64,000 nucleotides of DNA from Bacteroidaceae bacterium (GCA_016284045.1 JAEEOB010000053.1:1-64000), one strand, 5' to 3'; shown: positions 18,401 to 29,857, counted from the stretch's first letter. Made by a program: numbers and translations. Notes: a model not told the origin generated them from the sequence alone.

Positions 18401-20418
18401 CTGACCTCACTCCATACGGCAGACTCAGCATCTATGGTGACGACGGGCTCGTTGTGCGAGCCATGTTCAACCGGCCTACCGATGATTCATCTGACTTTGT
18501 AGAGATGGTTGGAACCATCACCAACGGAGTATATGAAATCAACCTTGCAGAGGTGGGTGATTATGCACATCTCAATGCACTCAAAATCCGGACTAACGAC
18601 GTGAAGGGATCTGTATGGCGCATCTGCGTCACCGATGAATCCGATCCGATGGACTATCATATTTATGGCAAGGAATATGTGGAGACAAACCTCACAGAGG
18701 CGCTAGCTGATGCCGACGCCACTAACTATGATGCTACGGCTATCACAAATCCTGAGGCTGTTAAACTTGCCACGGCTAACAAAAATGCGCTGATTTATGT
18801 CAGCGACGCTGCTAGGCTCTCCAATGAGGCGAATGTGGTGGTGAAGAGTGGTAACAGCTTTACAGCTGCCAACATCGTACTGACTGATGCGGCATTTATG
18901 GCAAACGACATCGCGGGAGCATATCTTCCGGGAGGTACAACCAATAACTGCACTTGGACTGAGACCAACGGACAGTTCACATTTGAATGGGCTGCTGGTG
19001 CTTCTGGCGCATGGGTGGAGATTATGCACTATGTGAATACCCAGGAGAACAACAAAGGATACCAATATAAATACCTCATGGTTGATACCGATGAGTTCAC
19101 GAACACATGGGGTGTGCAGTTCCTTGACGGCGATGCCAACGTGCTGGTTTCTCAGGGATACTGGAACCCGATGAACGACGGGAACAAGACAAAAATCATC
19201 AATATCGAACAGTTGTTTGCTGATCAGGGTAAGACCGCTGACAGAAATAAGCTTACAAAAATCCGACTCTACAATATCGATTCATCGAATGGAGGAAAAG
19301 TGGTCGTGAAGCAGGCATATCTCTATAACGATGCAGCTGACTATGCATATCCGTTCTTTGCGCCTTACGATATCACAGCGAACAGCGCAAAACTCAGCAC
19401 ATCTATTCCTGCCGATGGATTCACAACTATATGCGTGCCTTTCAACGCAGCACTGCCGTCTGGAACCAACGCATACAGCTTGTCTGAGACCGGTGCAACT
19501 GCTGTCAGTGCAGTGGAAGCAAATCGCCCAGTGCTTCTCACCGGCTCGGGCAACGCTGAATTTGCAGCCACGAATGTGGTGGTGAAAGCAACTGATGACC
19601 TTGAGAACAACTACCTCAAGGGCGTGTATAAGAATACCGTTGTGCCTGCTGGTAATTATGTGCAGATAGCTGATGCGGCAACAGGAACCTCGTTCAGCCC
19701 GATTGATGGAGTGACACTTTATCTCGTTAACCAGGGAGCTGAACCGACTGTCAGTCCGTTCCGTGCTTACGCAACGCAGGCCACTCAGCAGACTGAGCCT
19801 GATCCCGACCAAGAGCCTTATACGCTTACTGTAAATACAGCTGGAGTGGCCACGCTCTATCTCGACTTCGATGCAGTCATCCCTAATGAGGATTTCCTGC
19901 TTGTCTGTGCCGTTACACAGCTCGACGGAACCATGGCATATCTCAAGGAAATCAAGGGAGGTGTCATTCCTGCGAACACTGGTGTCATGATTTTCGCTAA
20001 TCCGGGCACTTACACTTTCTATCCTTCACAGGTGGCTCCTACGGAGAATGTCAGCAGTCTCTTGCATGGTGTGCTTACCAACACGCCTGTCAACACGCTT
20101 AGAGAACAGGAAGACGGAGCTTACATTTTCGTGCTCAGCAGAGGTATTGAGGAATACACAGGGTTCAAACCAGTTGGAACAACGGTTAAGACCATCCCGG
20201 CGAACAGGGCTTATCTCCCTGTCAGCCAGACTGTAGAAGTGAAAGTGATTTATGTGTCTTACTGGGGACAGGTTATCACCGGAATCGATGATGTCAAGGC
20301 AAATCTTGACAATATGGGTAATTCCGACAACATCATCTTCGACCTCAGTGGACGCAGAGTAACCAATCCGACTAAGGGACTCTACATTATCAACGGCAAG
20401 AAAGTTCTATTGAAATAA
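15496..20418 (+). CDS. Secreted GH98 endo-glycosidase with CBM35/6-like, accessory modules and T9SS-type CTD
   Basis: 1640 aa from the ATG at 15496. The frame is open back to 15409, but the signal peptide (MKKLLFTLTLIIAALSVNAQ) starts here and the upstream part overlaps the leader hairpin. Residues about 25-345 match the GH98 catalytic domain (HPMWLIHVDAWNYPDPQ, WNYAEQFWGF segments), followed by a GH98 C-terminal domain (about 360-610). GH98 includes blood-group endo-beta-galactosidases and, in Bacteroides xylan loci, endo-xylanases that cut highly decorated xylan; the context favours the latter. A CBM35/CBM6-like domain (about 625-765) is followed by modules A, B (without the insertion found in CE1-CE6 and GH5), C, D (type 2), E, F and a CTD ending KGLYIINGKKVLLK. 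Confidence 0.88.
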   Translation: MKKLLFTLTLIIAALSVNAQSRRPIDPQHPMWLIHVDAWNYPDPQQIIDLIPEDIKPYVCINLSLSCAYNTSTGYHQKPENAVLTFKSWASVCCQNNVWFMLQHASGGHCHIKDNDLDTFEYFFSHYKNFLGWNYAEQFWGFGEAGDEYSMTDESRIALFAKLVPMSHKYGGLLCVSFCGNIYSHPLNPMAMMKRNSDLLNACRQYPEAILWCYKYTTAACWYNNESVCLGPFVSGLAKNYGLRYDNCGWDGATDGYEKAKYGSSRSNRTYPESVGIGPVLDQIVNNGACVFDGPELIWTQCFRETNATSSDGYRHRNWGTYTQFDNIWVDMFRKMLDGTIHIATRDEVVDRTKIVVVQNFPIAQEDGYWQKWKAYATKDDMYDGLYKQNDPLNYQSGNKDQNWLFFKKTGRYQAIPVVNGLYDSKAQSIPVKVNQTDIVSGNVWGNVNTKVSQFNQYYPEEYTGDLFASRHKNEWVVYYPFSYYYNYEKTASASMNLKYNTCSKMDITMQKFDAGVVKEFSDHLDIYLNNFRTDTTTIKTATIKITGASSKPSYTYKNRSNNNNISGGLNISENWSNNVYTLTVKHMGPVDIKLNCRGNGTGKSTDYLSDNVLTPVQPESNYYGPLITEAEVMDTKNVSQIVTDAYPQQNSIHNHSGLGFVMMGTNSSAAIRANVKTNKAGNYYVKFRYSAPNGGMTNYRLCIDSESNEVGTVSFNNTGSYSTWQETSNTVNLSAGSHKIYLKAVAGGNNLAIDQVTVVPTDYQETIITGDAAQFNYDQQTGRYITNLGYLTPGGDLQFDSSTGVITLPAGKSGTLTLTFNGADFSNVSQVKMSHTGDDIFSTLTINKTSGTAINNNGAFWTSKYDLNYTNYQSESSSIKNLVWAGTNNDSQAKTMTIGQLLIQVDVMRAGKKHEQELGSGEFKVWTGPGANATSTSDNPDMTYNINEVLGAYGVVYGAAGVLANQYADLTPYGRLSIYGDDGLVVRAMFNRPTDDSSDFVEMVGTITNGVYEINLAEVGDYAHLNALKIRTNDVKGSVWRICVTDESDPMDYHIYGKEYVETNLTEALADADATNYDATAITNPEAVKLATANKNALIYVSDAARLSNEANVVVKSGNSFTAANIVLTDAAFMANDIAGAYLPGGTTNNCTWTETNGQFTFEWAAGASGAWVEIMHYVNTQENNKGYQYKYLMVDTDEFTNTWGVQFLDGDANVLVSQGYWNPMNDGNKTKIINIEQLFADQGKTADRNKLTKIRLYNIDSSNGGKVVVKQAYLYNDAADYAYPFFAPYDITANSAKLSTSIPADGFTTICVPFNAALPSGTNAYSLSETGATAVSAVEANRPVLLTGSGNAEFAATNVVVKATDDLENNYLKGVYKNTVVPAGNYVQIADAATGTSFSPIDGVTLYLVNQGAEPTVSPFRAYATQATQQTEPDPDQEPYTLTVNTAGVATLYLDFDAVIPNEDFLLVCAVTQLDGTMAYLKEIKGGVIPANTGVMIFANPGTYTFYPSQVAPTENVSSLLHGVLTNTPVNTLREQEDGAYIFVLSRGIEEYTGFKPVGTTVKTIPANRAYLPVSQTVEVKVIYVSYWGQVITGIDDVKANLDNMGNSDNIIFDLSGRRVTNPTKGLYIINGKKVLLK

Positions 20419-20430
20419 TCCCTCTCATCT

Positions 20431-20461
20431 ACAGGTTGTTCCGAACTCCGGAACAACCTGT
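20431..20461 (+). terminator. Strong hairpin after the GH98 gene
   Basis: ACAGGTTGTTCCG (20431-20443) and CGGAACAACCTGT (20449-20461) form a perfect 13-bp stem with a five-base loop, 12 bp after the stop. No T run follows directly. Confidence 0.65.
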
Positions 20462-20540
20462 ATGTGTGTTTCTGTGAACAATCTCATAATTCTTTCAAAT
20501 CTTAGTTCGTAATTAATAACATCTAATTCTAATTCAATCT

Positions 20541-23258
20541 ATGAGACAGTTGTTTCATATTGTCTTTCTGACTGTCCTGGCATTTGCTGCGCATCTCTCT
20601 GCAACGTCTCAGGTGAGCATCACCGAGGCGAACGGATGGCTCGAGTCTGCATACGTTAAATTCAACAGATATAATGGTGCCAAGACCTATAATGTCTATG
20701 TCAAAGGGGGACAATACAGCTCTTACACCAAAATCGACGGATACCTTGTACGAAACTATGGGTCTTACGGAAGAGCCGATATCGTAGGACTCAAAGCCGC
20801 TACCAATTATGCCATCAAAGTGGTGCCGGTGGATAACAACGGAAACGAAATCACATCTGCTGCTGCTGAAAGAACCGGTCTTACTGTCAAAAACTACAGC
20901 CGGGTTGGATTTGCTCACCTGAATTTCTCCGGGGTCGGTGCCTACAACAACGATGGAACGCTTAAAAGCGGAGCAGAGGTCATTTATCTGACTGCAGATA
21001 ACGCAAAGACGGTCACTGCTAACCTCAGCACGGGTACATTCACTGGAATTCAGGCTATTCTGAAAGCTTACGAGAGCGGAAATGTCACAACACCCCTTGC
21101 GGTCAGGATACTTGGATGTATTAACGCCGGTGATGTTGATTATTTCGGTAGCTCAGCCGAAGGACTACAAATCAAGGGCAAGTCGGGATATATGCAGATG
21201 AACATTACCATCGAGGGCATAGGTGACGATGCCACAATCAAAGGGTTCGGATTCTTGCTTAGGAATGGTAAGAGTGTGGAATTCAGAAATTTCGCTGTCT
21301 TACGCTGCATGGACGATGGAATTTCTCTCGACACCCAAAATTCCAATGTCTGGATTCATAATCTTGATATGTTCTACGGAAAAGCAGGGTCTGGAGACCA
21401 TACAAAAGGTGACGGCTCTATCGACGTGAAGGATGACTCAAAATACATCTCGATTAGCTACTGCCGGTTCTGGGACACTGGAAAAAGCGACCTCCTCGGT
21501 ATGAAGAGCGAAACTGGACCGAATTATATCAGTTATGACCATAACTGGTTCGACCACTCCGACTCACGTCATCCCCGTGTGCGCACCATGAGTGTACACG
21601 TTTGGAACAACTTTTTTGACAACTGCGCCAAATATGGAGTGGGGGCTACTTACGGTTCTAGTGTCTTCGTGGAGAACAACTACTTCAAGAAAACCAAGAA
21701 GCCCATGATGAGCTCAAAGCAGGGAACCGATGCGCTTGGAGAAGGCACTTTCTCCGGAGAAAACGGAGGTATGATTAAATCATACGGCAATTATTTTGAC
21801 CGGTCTATTTCTAATTTCAGCTATTACACACAAAACAATCCGGCTTCTACTGGGTACGATGCTTACGAGACTACATCTCGTAGCGCACAGGTGCCGTCAT
21901 CAGAGGTCACCAGACAAGGGGGCACTGCATATAACAACTTCGATACCAACTCCAGCCTGATGTACAGCTACACACCCGATGCCGCATCTAATGTGCCGTC
22001 GGTCGTTACTGGCTTCTATGGGGCTGGAAGACTCAATCATGGAGATATATCTCATTCTTTCTCCGATAACACCGGAAATGAATCTACAGATTCACAAGTC
22101 GATTCATCTCTCGCCAACAAAATCGACAATTATACCTCTAAATTTGTCGGATTCTTCGGAGACCCCAGTGATACTGGCGGTGGAGGTGAGAATGGTGGCG
22201 AAAATGGCGGTGAAAATGGCGGTGAGAACGGCGGTGAAAACGGTGGCGAAGTTTCTACAGAGGGAACAATCACATGTTGGTTTGCCAAGAGCGGTGATCC
22301 ATCAAACAGATTCTTCACTGTCAGTGGAAACGGCTCAGACAGCAAAGGGGTAGTGACTGTGGATGGAGTGACATACAACACTTGTCTCAAAATTGAAACT
22401 TCAACTACTATCCAGTTTTCTACGACCCAAAAGATGCAGATGACCCTCTATTTCGGACCTGAAGAAACCGCAAGCATCAAGATTAATGGTAATAAAATCA
22501 CGGGTTCGGGCAACACATACACCGAGATTATTGAGGCAGGCAGTTATACACTTACCAAGGATAAGTCTGTCAACCTGTTCTACATCAAACTGGAACCGAT
22601 TCAGGGAGGTAATACGAATCCAGACCCTGACCCGCAGCCACAGTATGAACCTTATACGCTGACAGTTACCACCGCTGGAGTAGCAACTCTCTATCTTGGC
22701 TTCGATGCGGTTATTCCAGATGCTGATTTCTTGCTTGTCACTGCGGTCACACAAGTGGATGGGACCAAGGCTTATTTCAAGCAAATCAAAGGGGGTATCA
22801 TTCCTGCCAACACTGGGGTTATGATTTTCGCTAACCCGGGTGAATATTCTTTCCAGCCTTCTGATGTGCAGCCGACTGAAGAAGTCAACAGCCTGCTCCA
22901 TGGTGTGCTCACACAGACTTCTGTAAGCGATTTGAGAGCCCTGGAGGATGGTGCATATATATTTGTGCTCAGCAGAGGTATAGAGGAATACACCGGATTT
23001 AAGAAGGCGGAGAGCACGGTGAAGTATATTCCTGCAAATAGGGCTTATCTGCCTGTCAGTCAGTCTGTAGAGGTAAAAACCATTTACGTCTCCTTCTGGA
23101 GACAGGAGACCACCGACATTGATGATATCAAGATTCTGAAACACGAAAACAGTGTTAATACCAACAACCAGATTATCTACGATCTCACTGGACGTAGAAT
23201 CACCAATCCGGGCAAAGGCATCTATATCATCAACGGACAGAAATTTCTCTTCAAGTAA
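20541..23258 (+). CDS. Secreted PL1 pectate lyase with linker, CBM-like domain and T9SS-type CTD
   Basis: 905 aa with a signal peptide ending near residue 23. An FN3-like region (about 25-115) precedes a PL1-type beta-helix (about 125-480) with GFLLRNGKSVEFRN, DGSIDVKDDS, YDHNWFDHSDSRHPRVR and VWNNFFDN segments, typical of pectate lyase family 1. A (GGEN)n linker (about 548-572) leads to a beta-rich CBM-like domain (572-690). Module F (about 700-850) and a CTD ending KGIYIINGQKFLFK follow. It lacks modules A-E. The substrate should be polygalacturonan, so it is the odd member in an otherwise xylan-directed cluster. It may open pectin in the same cell wall. Confidence 0.88.
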   Translation: MRQLFHIVFLTVLAFAAHLSATSQVSITEANGWLESAYVKFNRYNGAKTYNVYVKGGQYSSYTKIDGYLVRNYGSYGRADIVGLKAATNYAIKVVPVDNNGNEITSAAAERTGLTVKNYSRVGFAHLNFSGVGAYNNDGTLKSGAEVIYLTADNAKTVTANLSTGTFTGIQAILKAYESGNVTTPLAVRILGCINAGDVDYFGSSAEGLQIKGKSGYMQMNITIEGIGDDATIKGFGFLLRNGKSVEFRNFAVLRCMDDGISLDTQNSNVWIHNLDMFYGKAGSGDHTKGDGSIDVKDDSKYISISYCRFWDTGKSDLLGMKSETGPNYISYDHNWFDHSDSRHPRVRTMSVHVWNNFFDNCAKYGVGATYGSSVFVENNYFKKTKKPMMSSKQGTDALGEGTFSGENGGMIKSYGNYFDRSISNFSYYTQNNPASTGYDAYETTSRSAQVPSSEVTRQGGTAYNNFDTNSSLMYSYTPDAASNVPSVVTGFYGAGRLNHGDISHSFSDNTGNESTDSQVDSSLANKIDNYTSKFVGFFGDPSDTGGGGENGGENGGENGGENGGENGGEVSTEGTITCWFAKSGDPSNRFFTVSGNGSDSKGVVTVDGVTYNTCLKIETSTTIQFSTTQKMQMTLYFGPEETASIKINGNKITGSGNTYTEIIEAGSYTLTKDKSVNLFYIKLEPIQGGNTNPDPDPQPQYEPYTLTVTTAGVATLYLGFDAVIPDADFLLVTAVTQVDGTKAYFKQIKGGIIPANTGVMIFANPGEYSFQPSDVQPTEEVNSLLHGVLTQTSVSDLRALEDGAYIFVLSRGIEEYTGFKKAESTVKYIPANRAYLPVSQSVEVKTIYVSFWRQETTDIDDIKILKHENSVNTNNQIIYDLTGRRITNPGKGIYIINGQKFLFK
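22184..22250 (+). repeat. 12-bp coding repeat, (GGEN)n linker
   Basis: Five to six near-identical 12-bp units (GGYGARAAYGGY type) encode Gly-Gly-Glu-Asn repeats between the PL1 catalytic part and the CBM-like domain. Copy number of such a repeat is likely to vary between strains. Confidence 0.8.
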
Positions 23259-23292
23259 ACATTATTTATGTTTATGTGGAATTCCATCACCT

Positions 23293-23320
23293 CGTAGGGA
23301 CTTACTTTATGTATGTCCGA
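23293..23320. repeat. GTAGGGACTTACT hairpin repeat, copy 1
   Basis: GGAC-T-TAC / GTA-T-GTCC pair around a TTTAT loop with one T.T mismatch. Nearly identical copies lie at 29751-29777 and 42881-42910, each 25-120 bp past the end of a plus-strand gene. A TTCACTATTCAC element (23427-23447) follows before the GH30 gene. Confidence 0.65.
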
Positions 23321-23477
23321 AAACAAATACGTCCCATTACCATCAAAACGATTCTGACTGGTATCTACATGGCAAAAACCGTAGTTCGTCCCCTGTGTTG
23401 AGTGGAGACCATCATCAGAGTCAATACACTTTTCACTATTCACTTAAAATCAATCATCTTTAACACCTTATTATAAA

Positions 23478-26400
23478 ATGAAAAAAATATTATTGACATC
23501 GTTGTTGGCACTTGTCGCAGTCTTTGCAAATGCGGCGAATGTGACCTTGACCGTCAACAACACGAGATACCAGTATGTGAAGGGTTTCGGTGCATTCGTC
23601 TGCAGCCCGCAGTTCACATACAACCACATGTCGGAATCTGAGATCCGGCAGGTGTGGGGACCGAACAGCACACTAAAGTGTAACATCATGCGACTCTATC
23701 TCCCTATCGGAGAAAGTAGTTTCTCCCAGTCGCTTTCTACGGCAAGACTGGGAAAAAACCTCGGACTATATGTTTTTGCTTCGCCATGGTCAATGCCGGC
23801 AAACTGGAAAACCATCAACTCGGTAAACGCAAAAGTTAATGGTAATCAGAACTACCTTCAGGAGCAGTATTACGGTTCATACGCTGATTATCTGAACAAC
23901 TATGTCACCTATCTTAGAAATAATGGCGTGAATCTTGACGCAATTTCTATTCAGAACGAGCCGGACTGGCCATGTGAATATGCGGGGTGTATTTTTACCA
24001 CCACGCAAATCGTCAATTTCCTCGCCAACTATGCCAACCGTATCAACTGTAAGGTAATAGCGCCGGAAACCATTGGTATGTCCGACAACTATGCCAATGC
24101 ACTGTTAAACTCCTCTGCCGCACTTGCAAACTTCGAAATTTATGGAGGACACCAATATGCAGGCATCGGGTCAGCATTTAAGAATCTGGCTAACAAAGGA
24201 AAGGAACTCTGGATGACAGAGTATCTCATTAACTGGACAGAAGGAGACAATGCACAAAATCGGAATGTCAGCTGGGCATCCGATGCGTTTAACTTTGCAA
24301 GTGCAATCAACAACTGTATGCTCAACAACGTCAACGCATGGGTACATTATACTGCGAAACGATTCTATTCCATCATGGGAGACGGACAAAGAGGAACGAC
24401 ATCCGGACAAATCACAAAACGTGGATATATTCTTGGCAATTTCTCTAAGTATATCACAGGGAGCACGAGACTCGGCTCGTCTTTCTCAAGCTCTGACCTG
24501 AGTGGTTCCACTTATCTCTCACAGACGGGTGACACCATCTTTGCTGTCATTATCAACTCCAGCGGTAATTCACACAACCTCACTGTTTCTCTCCCGTTCT
24601 ATACAAAAGGAGGGAAAATGGCAGTAACTACTTCATCCAAGAATCTGCAGGAGAGCAATCTTTCATATTCAAATGCGACAAACCGGCCTTCAGTCACCAT
24701 TGAGGCATCGAGCGTAACTACTCTCGTGTTTGTAAGCAGCTCGGCGGCGAAAGTGGCTGACTTCGACTACGATCTCGCTACTGGACGCTATTATGCCGAC
24801 CCTAATGACCTCATGGTCAGCGGAGATCTTTCCTTCAATCCTTCAACTGGAGAAATCACATTGCCAGCTGGAAAAAGCGGTAAGCTCACGCTTACATTCA
24901 ACAATGCGGACTTCTCCAACGTTTCCAAAATCAAAATGTCGCGTGAAGGTGATGATATCTTCAATACGCTCATGATTAGGAATACGGCAGGCAATTCTGT
25001 TAATACTGACGGAGGCCCATTCTACACCAGCAAATATAATCTCAACTACACCAATTATCAAGGCAACAGCGCATCTGTGTCAACACTCGAATGGGATGGC
25101 TATAACGATGGTTCTGCAACAAAAACAATGACACTGCGGCAGATTCTCATTCAGGTGGATGTGATGCGTGCCGACAAAAAACATGAAGTCTCTCTCGATC
25201 AGTATGCATTCGGAATCTGGGACGGAATCGGAGCTAATGCATCCAAGACTGGCAATGATGATGATATGGAATATAATATCGACCAGTGCATCGCCGGATA
25301 TGGGACAATTTACGGTAACGGTAACGTCAAGGCGCTCAATTATGTGGATCTTACCAGGTATAGCAAGCTGCGTGTTTATGGCGACAATGGAGTACGCATT
25401 AGGGCTCTTTTCAACCGTCCTACTGATACTTCAAGCGATTTCGTCGAAATGGCAGGAGACATCACAGACGGTGTGTTTGAGGTGGATCTCAAGTCCGTAG
25501 GAGCATACGCCCACATGAACGCGCTCAAAGTGGGCGGAGGTACAGGAAGCGCATGGAGAGTGATGGTGGTGGACGACAATGATCCGATGGACTACCGAAT
25601 CTCCGGTAAGCAGTATGTGGCAAGCAACCTCAATGCCGCACTCAGCGACCTCAGTGCGACTAACTATGATGCGACAGGACTCACCAACACGGCTGCTGTC
25701 ACTCTCAACACAACCAACAAGAACGCGCTGATTTATGTCGCCAATGCATCGAAACTGTCGAATGACGCCAACGTTGTCGTGAAGAATGGCAACAGCTACA
25801 CTGCCGCTAACATCGTTCTCCTTGACGGTATGTCGGCTTCTCAGACCGACCGCCCGGGGGCTTACTTCCCGAATGGAACAGTGAAGTCTGGGAATGCTAC
25901 ATGGGCAGACACAGGAGACGGCAGCTATGCGTTCCATTGGAGCGCAAACACACAGGCGGAAGTGCAGATCTTTAACTACATTCTGGAAAGACAGGACTAC
26001 AACCATCTTGTCGTTGAGACCACATCGTTCACAAAGCCGTGGGGTATTCGTTTCTATGACAACAACGAGACGCTTATCACACAACAGGGGTATTGGGCAG
26101 GACAGCACGACGGAAACCGTATCAAGGACATTGACATCGACTCACTGTTCATGGCTAATGGTGTCAGCAACAAGCGAAGTACACTTACCATGGTCCGTCT
26201 TTATAATATCAGTGACGAAGAGGGTGAGGTGGTCGTGAAATCTGCTTATCTCTGTAACAGCGCTGCCGACTGTGTATATCCGTTCTATGCGCCTTACGAC
26301 ATCGTGGCGTCTGCTGCAAAGCTGGCATCTGCTGTGACAAACGACGGATTCACAACGCTCTGTGTGCCGTTCAATGCCAATGTGCCAAGTGGATTCAACG

Positions 26401-27380
26401 CATACGGACTAACAACAGAAGAAGCGACGCAGACAACCACCGCACAGGCTAATAAGCCGATAATCCTTAAAGGAGCCGGCAATGTGGAATTCAATGCTTC
26501 CAATGTGACGGTGAAAGCTACCGACGAATTGGAGGCTGGTATACTCAAGGGCGTTTATTCTCCGACTGTGGTGGCAGCAGGAAATTATGTGCAGAAAGAA
26601 GCCGCAAGAGCTGATTCCTTCTCACCCGTTGAGGGTGTCACACTTTATGTGGTGACTGAGGGCGCTGAGCCTACTGTCTATCCGTTCCATGCCTTTGCAA
26701 CAGAGCCGATGGAGCAGCAGGGAGGCGATGACCCGGATAACCCAGACAATCCGGATAACCCCGACGACCCGACACCTGATAATTACGATCCTTATCAGCT
26801 GACAGTCACAACAGCGGGGGTGGCTACTCTCTATCTGCCGTTCGATGCGGTTATTCCGAACGAGGACTTCTTCGCTGCTGCTGCGGTTGTCTCAGTTTCC
26901 GGATCTACCGCTTATCTGAAGCAGATAAAGGGTGGTATCATTCCGGCCAATACGGGTGTCATGATATTTGCTAACCCGGGTGCTTACACCATTAATCCCT
27001 CACAGACTGCTCCAACTGAAATTGTTAACAGCATCCTACATGGTGTGCTTGTGGACACACCAATCAAGACTGTCAAAGAGCTGGAAAATGGTGCCAATAT
27101 CTATGTGCTCAGCAGAGGAATTGAGGAATACACCGGCTTTAAAATCGTCGGAACTTCTGTGAAGACGATTGGAGCTTACAGGGCTTATCTTGCACAGCCG
27201 GCTGACAGTCAGGTGAAGGAAATCAACATCTCCTTCGGAAAGGATCCTGCCACTGGTATTGAGGAAATCAAGAATATGATGAATGGTTCCAACGTCTTCT
27301 ACGACCTTTCCGGAAGAAGAGTTGTCAATCCGACGAAGGGGATTTACATCCTCAACGGAAAAAAGATCTATTTACGATAA
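23478..27380 (+). CDS. Secreted GH30 (subfamily 8-like) xylanase with accessory modules and T9SS-type CTD
   Basis: 1300 aa with a signal peptide MKKILLTSLLALVAVFANA. Residues about 22-415 form a GH30 catalytic and side beta domain: acid/base Glu161 in SIQNEPDW and nucleophile Glu248 in LWMTEYLI. The VHYTAKRFYSIMGDG segment corresponds to the region that in GH30_8 glucuronoxylanases contacts the methylglucuronic acid side chain. Xylanase activity is therefore likely; dependence on glucuronate is unproven. Modules A (424-570), B (570-705, no insertion), C, D (type 1) and E are followed by a DPDNPDN-rich linker (about 1080-1100), module F and a CTD ending KGIYILNGKKIYLR. A terminator closes the gene. 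Confidence 0.9.
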   Translation: MKKILLTSLLALVAVFANAANVTLTVNNTRYQYVKGFGAFVCSPQFTYNHMSESEIRQVWGPNSTLKCNIMRLYLPIGESSFSQSLSTARLGKNLGLYVFASPWSMPANWKTINSVNAKVNGNQNYLQEQYYGSYADYLNNYVTYLRNNGVNLDAISIQNEPDWPCEYAGCIFTTTQIVNFLANYANRINCKVIAPETIGMSDNYANALLNSSAALANFEIYGGHQYAGIGSAFKNLANKGKELWMTEYLINWTEGDNAQNRNVSWASDAFNFASAINNCMLNNVNAWVHYTAKRFYSIMGDGQRGTTSGQITKRGYILGNFSKYITGSTRLGSSFSSSDLSGSTYLSQTGDTIFAVIINSSGNSHNLTVSLPFYTKGGKMAVTTSSKNLQESNLSYSNATNRPSVTIEASSVTTLVFVSSSAAKVADFDYDLATGRYYADPNDLMVSGDLSFNPSTGEITLPAGKSGKLTLTFNNADFSNVSKIKMSREGDDIFNTLMIRNTAGNSVNTDGGPFYTSKYNLNYTNYQGNSASVSTLEWDGYNDGSATKTMTLRQILIQVDVMRADKKHEVSLDQYAFGIWDGIGANASKTGNDDDMEYNIDQCIAGYGTIYGNGNVKALNYVDLTRYSKLRVYGDNGVRIRALFNRPTDTSSDFVEMAGDITDGVFEVDLKSVGAYAHMNALKVGGGTGSAWRVMVVDDNDPMDYRISGKQYVASNLNAALSDLSATNYDATGLTNTAAVTLNTTNKNALIYVANASKLSNDANVVVKNGNSYTAANIVLLDGMSASQTDRPGAYFPNGTVKSGNATWADTGDGSYAFHWSANTQAEVQIFNYILERQDYNHLVVETTSFTKPWGIRFYDNNETLITQQGYWAGQHDGNRIKDIDIDSLFMANGVSNKRSTLTMVRLYNISDEEGEVVVKSAYLCNSAADCVYPFYAPYDIVASAAKLASAVTNDGFTTLCVPFNANVPSGFNAYGLTTEEATQTTTAQANKPIILKGAGNVEFNASNVTVKATDELEAGILKGVYSPTVVAAGNYVQKEAARADSFSPVEGVTLYVVTEGAEPTVYPFHAFATEPMEQQGGDDPDNPDNPDNPDDPTPDNYDPYQLTVTTAGVATLYLPFDAVIPNEDFFAAAAVVSVSGSTAYLKQIKGGIIPANTGVMIFANPGAYTINPSQTAPTEIVNSILHGVLVDTPIKTVKELENGANIYVLSRGIEEYTGFKIVGTSVKTIGAYRAYLAQPADSQVKEINISFGKDPATGIEEIKNMMNGSNVFYDLSGRRVVNPTKGIYILNGKKIYLR

Positions 27381-27452
27381 TTCTTTTTTTCTGACATCGT
27401 ATTGTTATAAAATTTTACATTTTTACGACTTGTATCAAATCTGATATTATTT

Positions 27453-27487
27453 GCAACGTCTGTAGTAATGCGGACGTTGCTTTTTTT
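27453..27487 (+). terminator. Intrinsic terminator after GH30
   Basis: GCAACGTC (27453-27460) pairs with GACGTTGC (27473-27480) and is followed at once by TTTTTTT (27481-27487). It separates the CTD-bearing enzyme row from the following periplasmic-type genes. Confidence 0.85.
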
Positions 27488-27489
27488 AT

Positions 27490-27497
27490 TAATTTTG
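27490..27497 (+). promoter_or_regulatory. Probable promoter -7 box for the GH10-CE1 gene
   Basis: TAATTTTG fits TAnnTTTG and sits immediately behind the preceding terminator and 75 bp before the ATG at 27573. The -33 region would overlap the terminator hairpin and shows no clear TTTG. Confidence 0.45.
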
Positions 27498-27539
27498 TCA
27501 CAGAAAGAGAGCAAATCGGTCTTGACTTTTTGATTTTAA

Positions 27540-29732
<2,193 letters not shown>

Positions 29733-29750
29733 TAGGCGGACTTACTGCTA

Positions 29751-29777
29751 CTGGGGACTTACTTTATGTGTGTCCGA
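29751..29777. repeat. GTAGGGACTTACT hairpin repeat, copy 2
   Basis: Same 26-28 bp element as at 23293-23320, with one A-to-G change in the second stem half. It follows the GH10-CE1 stop codon by 18 bp. Confidence 0.65.
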
Positions 29778-29832
29778 AATATCTAACTGAACGGTCTGTT
29801 TGACATCAACAGAAAGAACCCTTATTTTAATC

Positions 29833-29857
29833 GAGTGCGGATGTAATATCCGCACTC
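29833..29857 (+). terminator. Hairpin after GH10-CE1
   Basis: GAGTGCGGAT (29833-29842) and ATCCGCACTC (29848-29857) form a perfect 10-bp stem; only a weak T run follows. A TTCACTATTCAC array (29924-29979) then leads to the next start. Confidence 0.6.
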
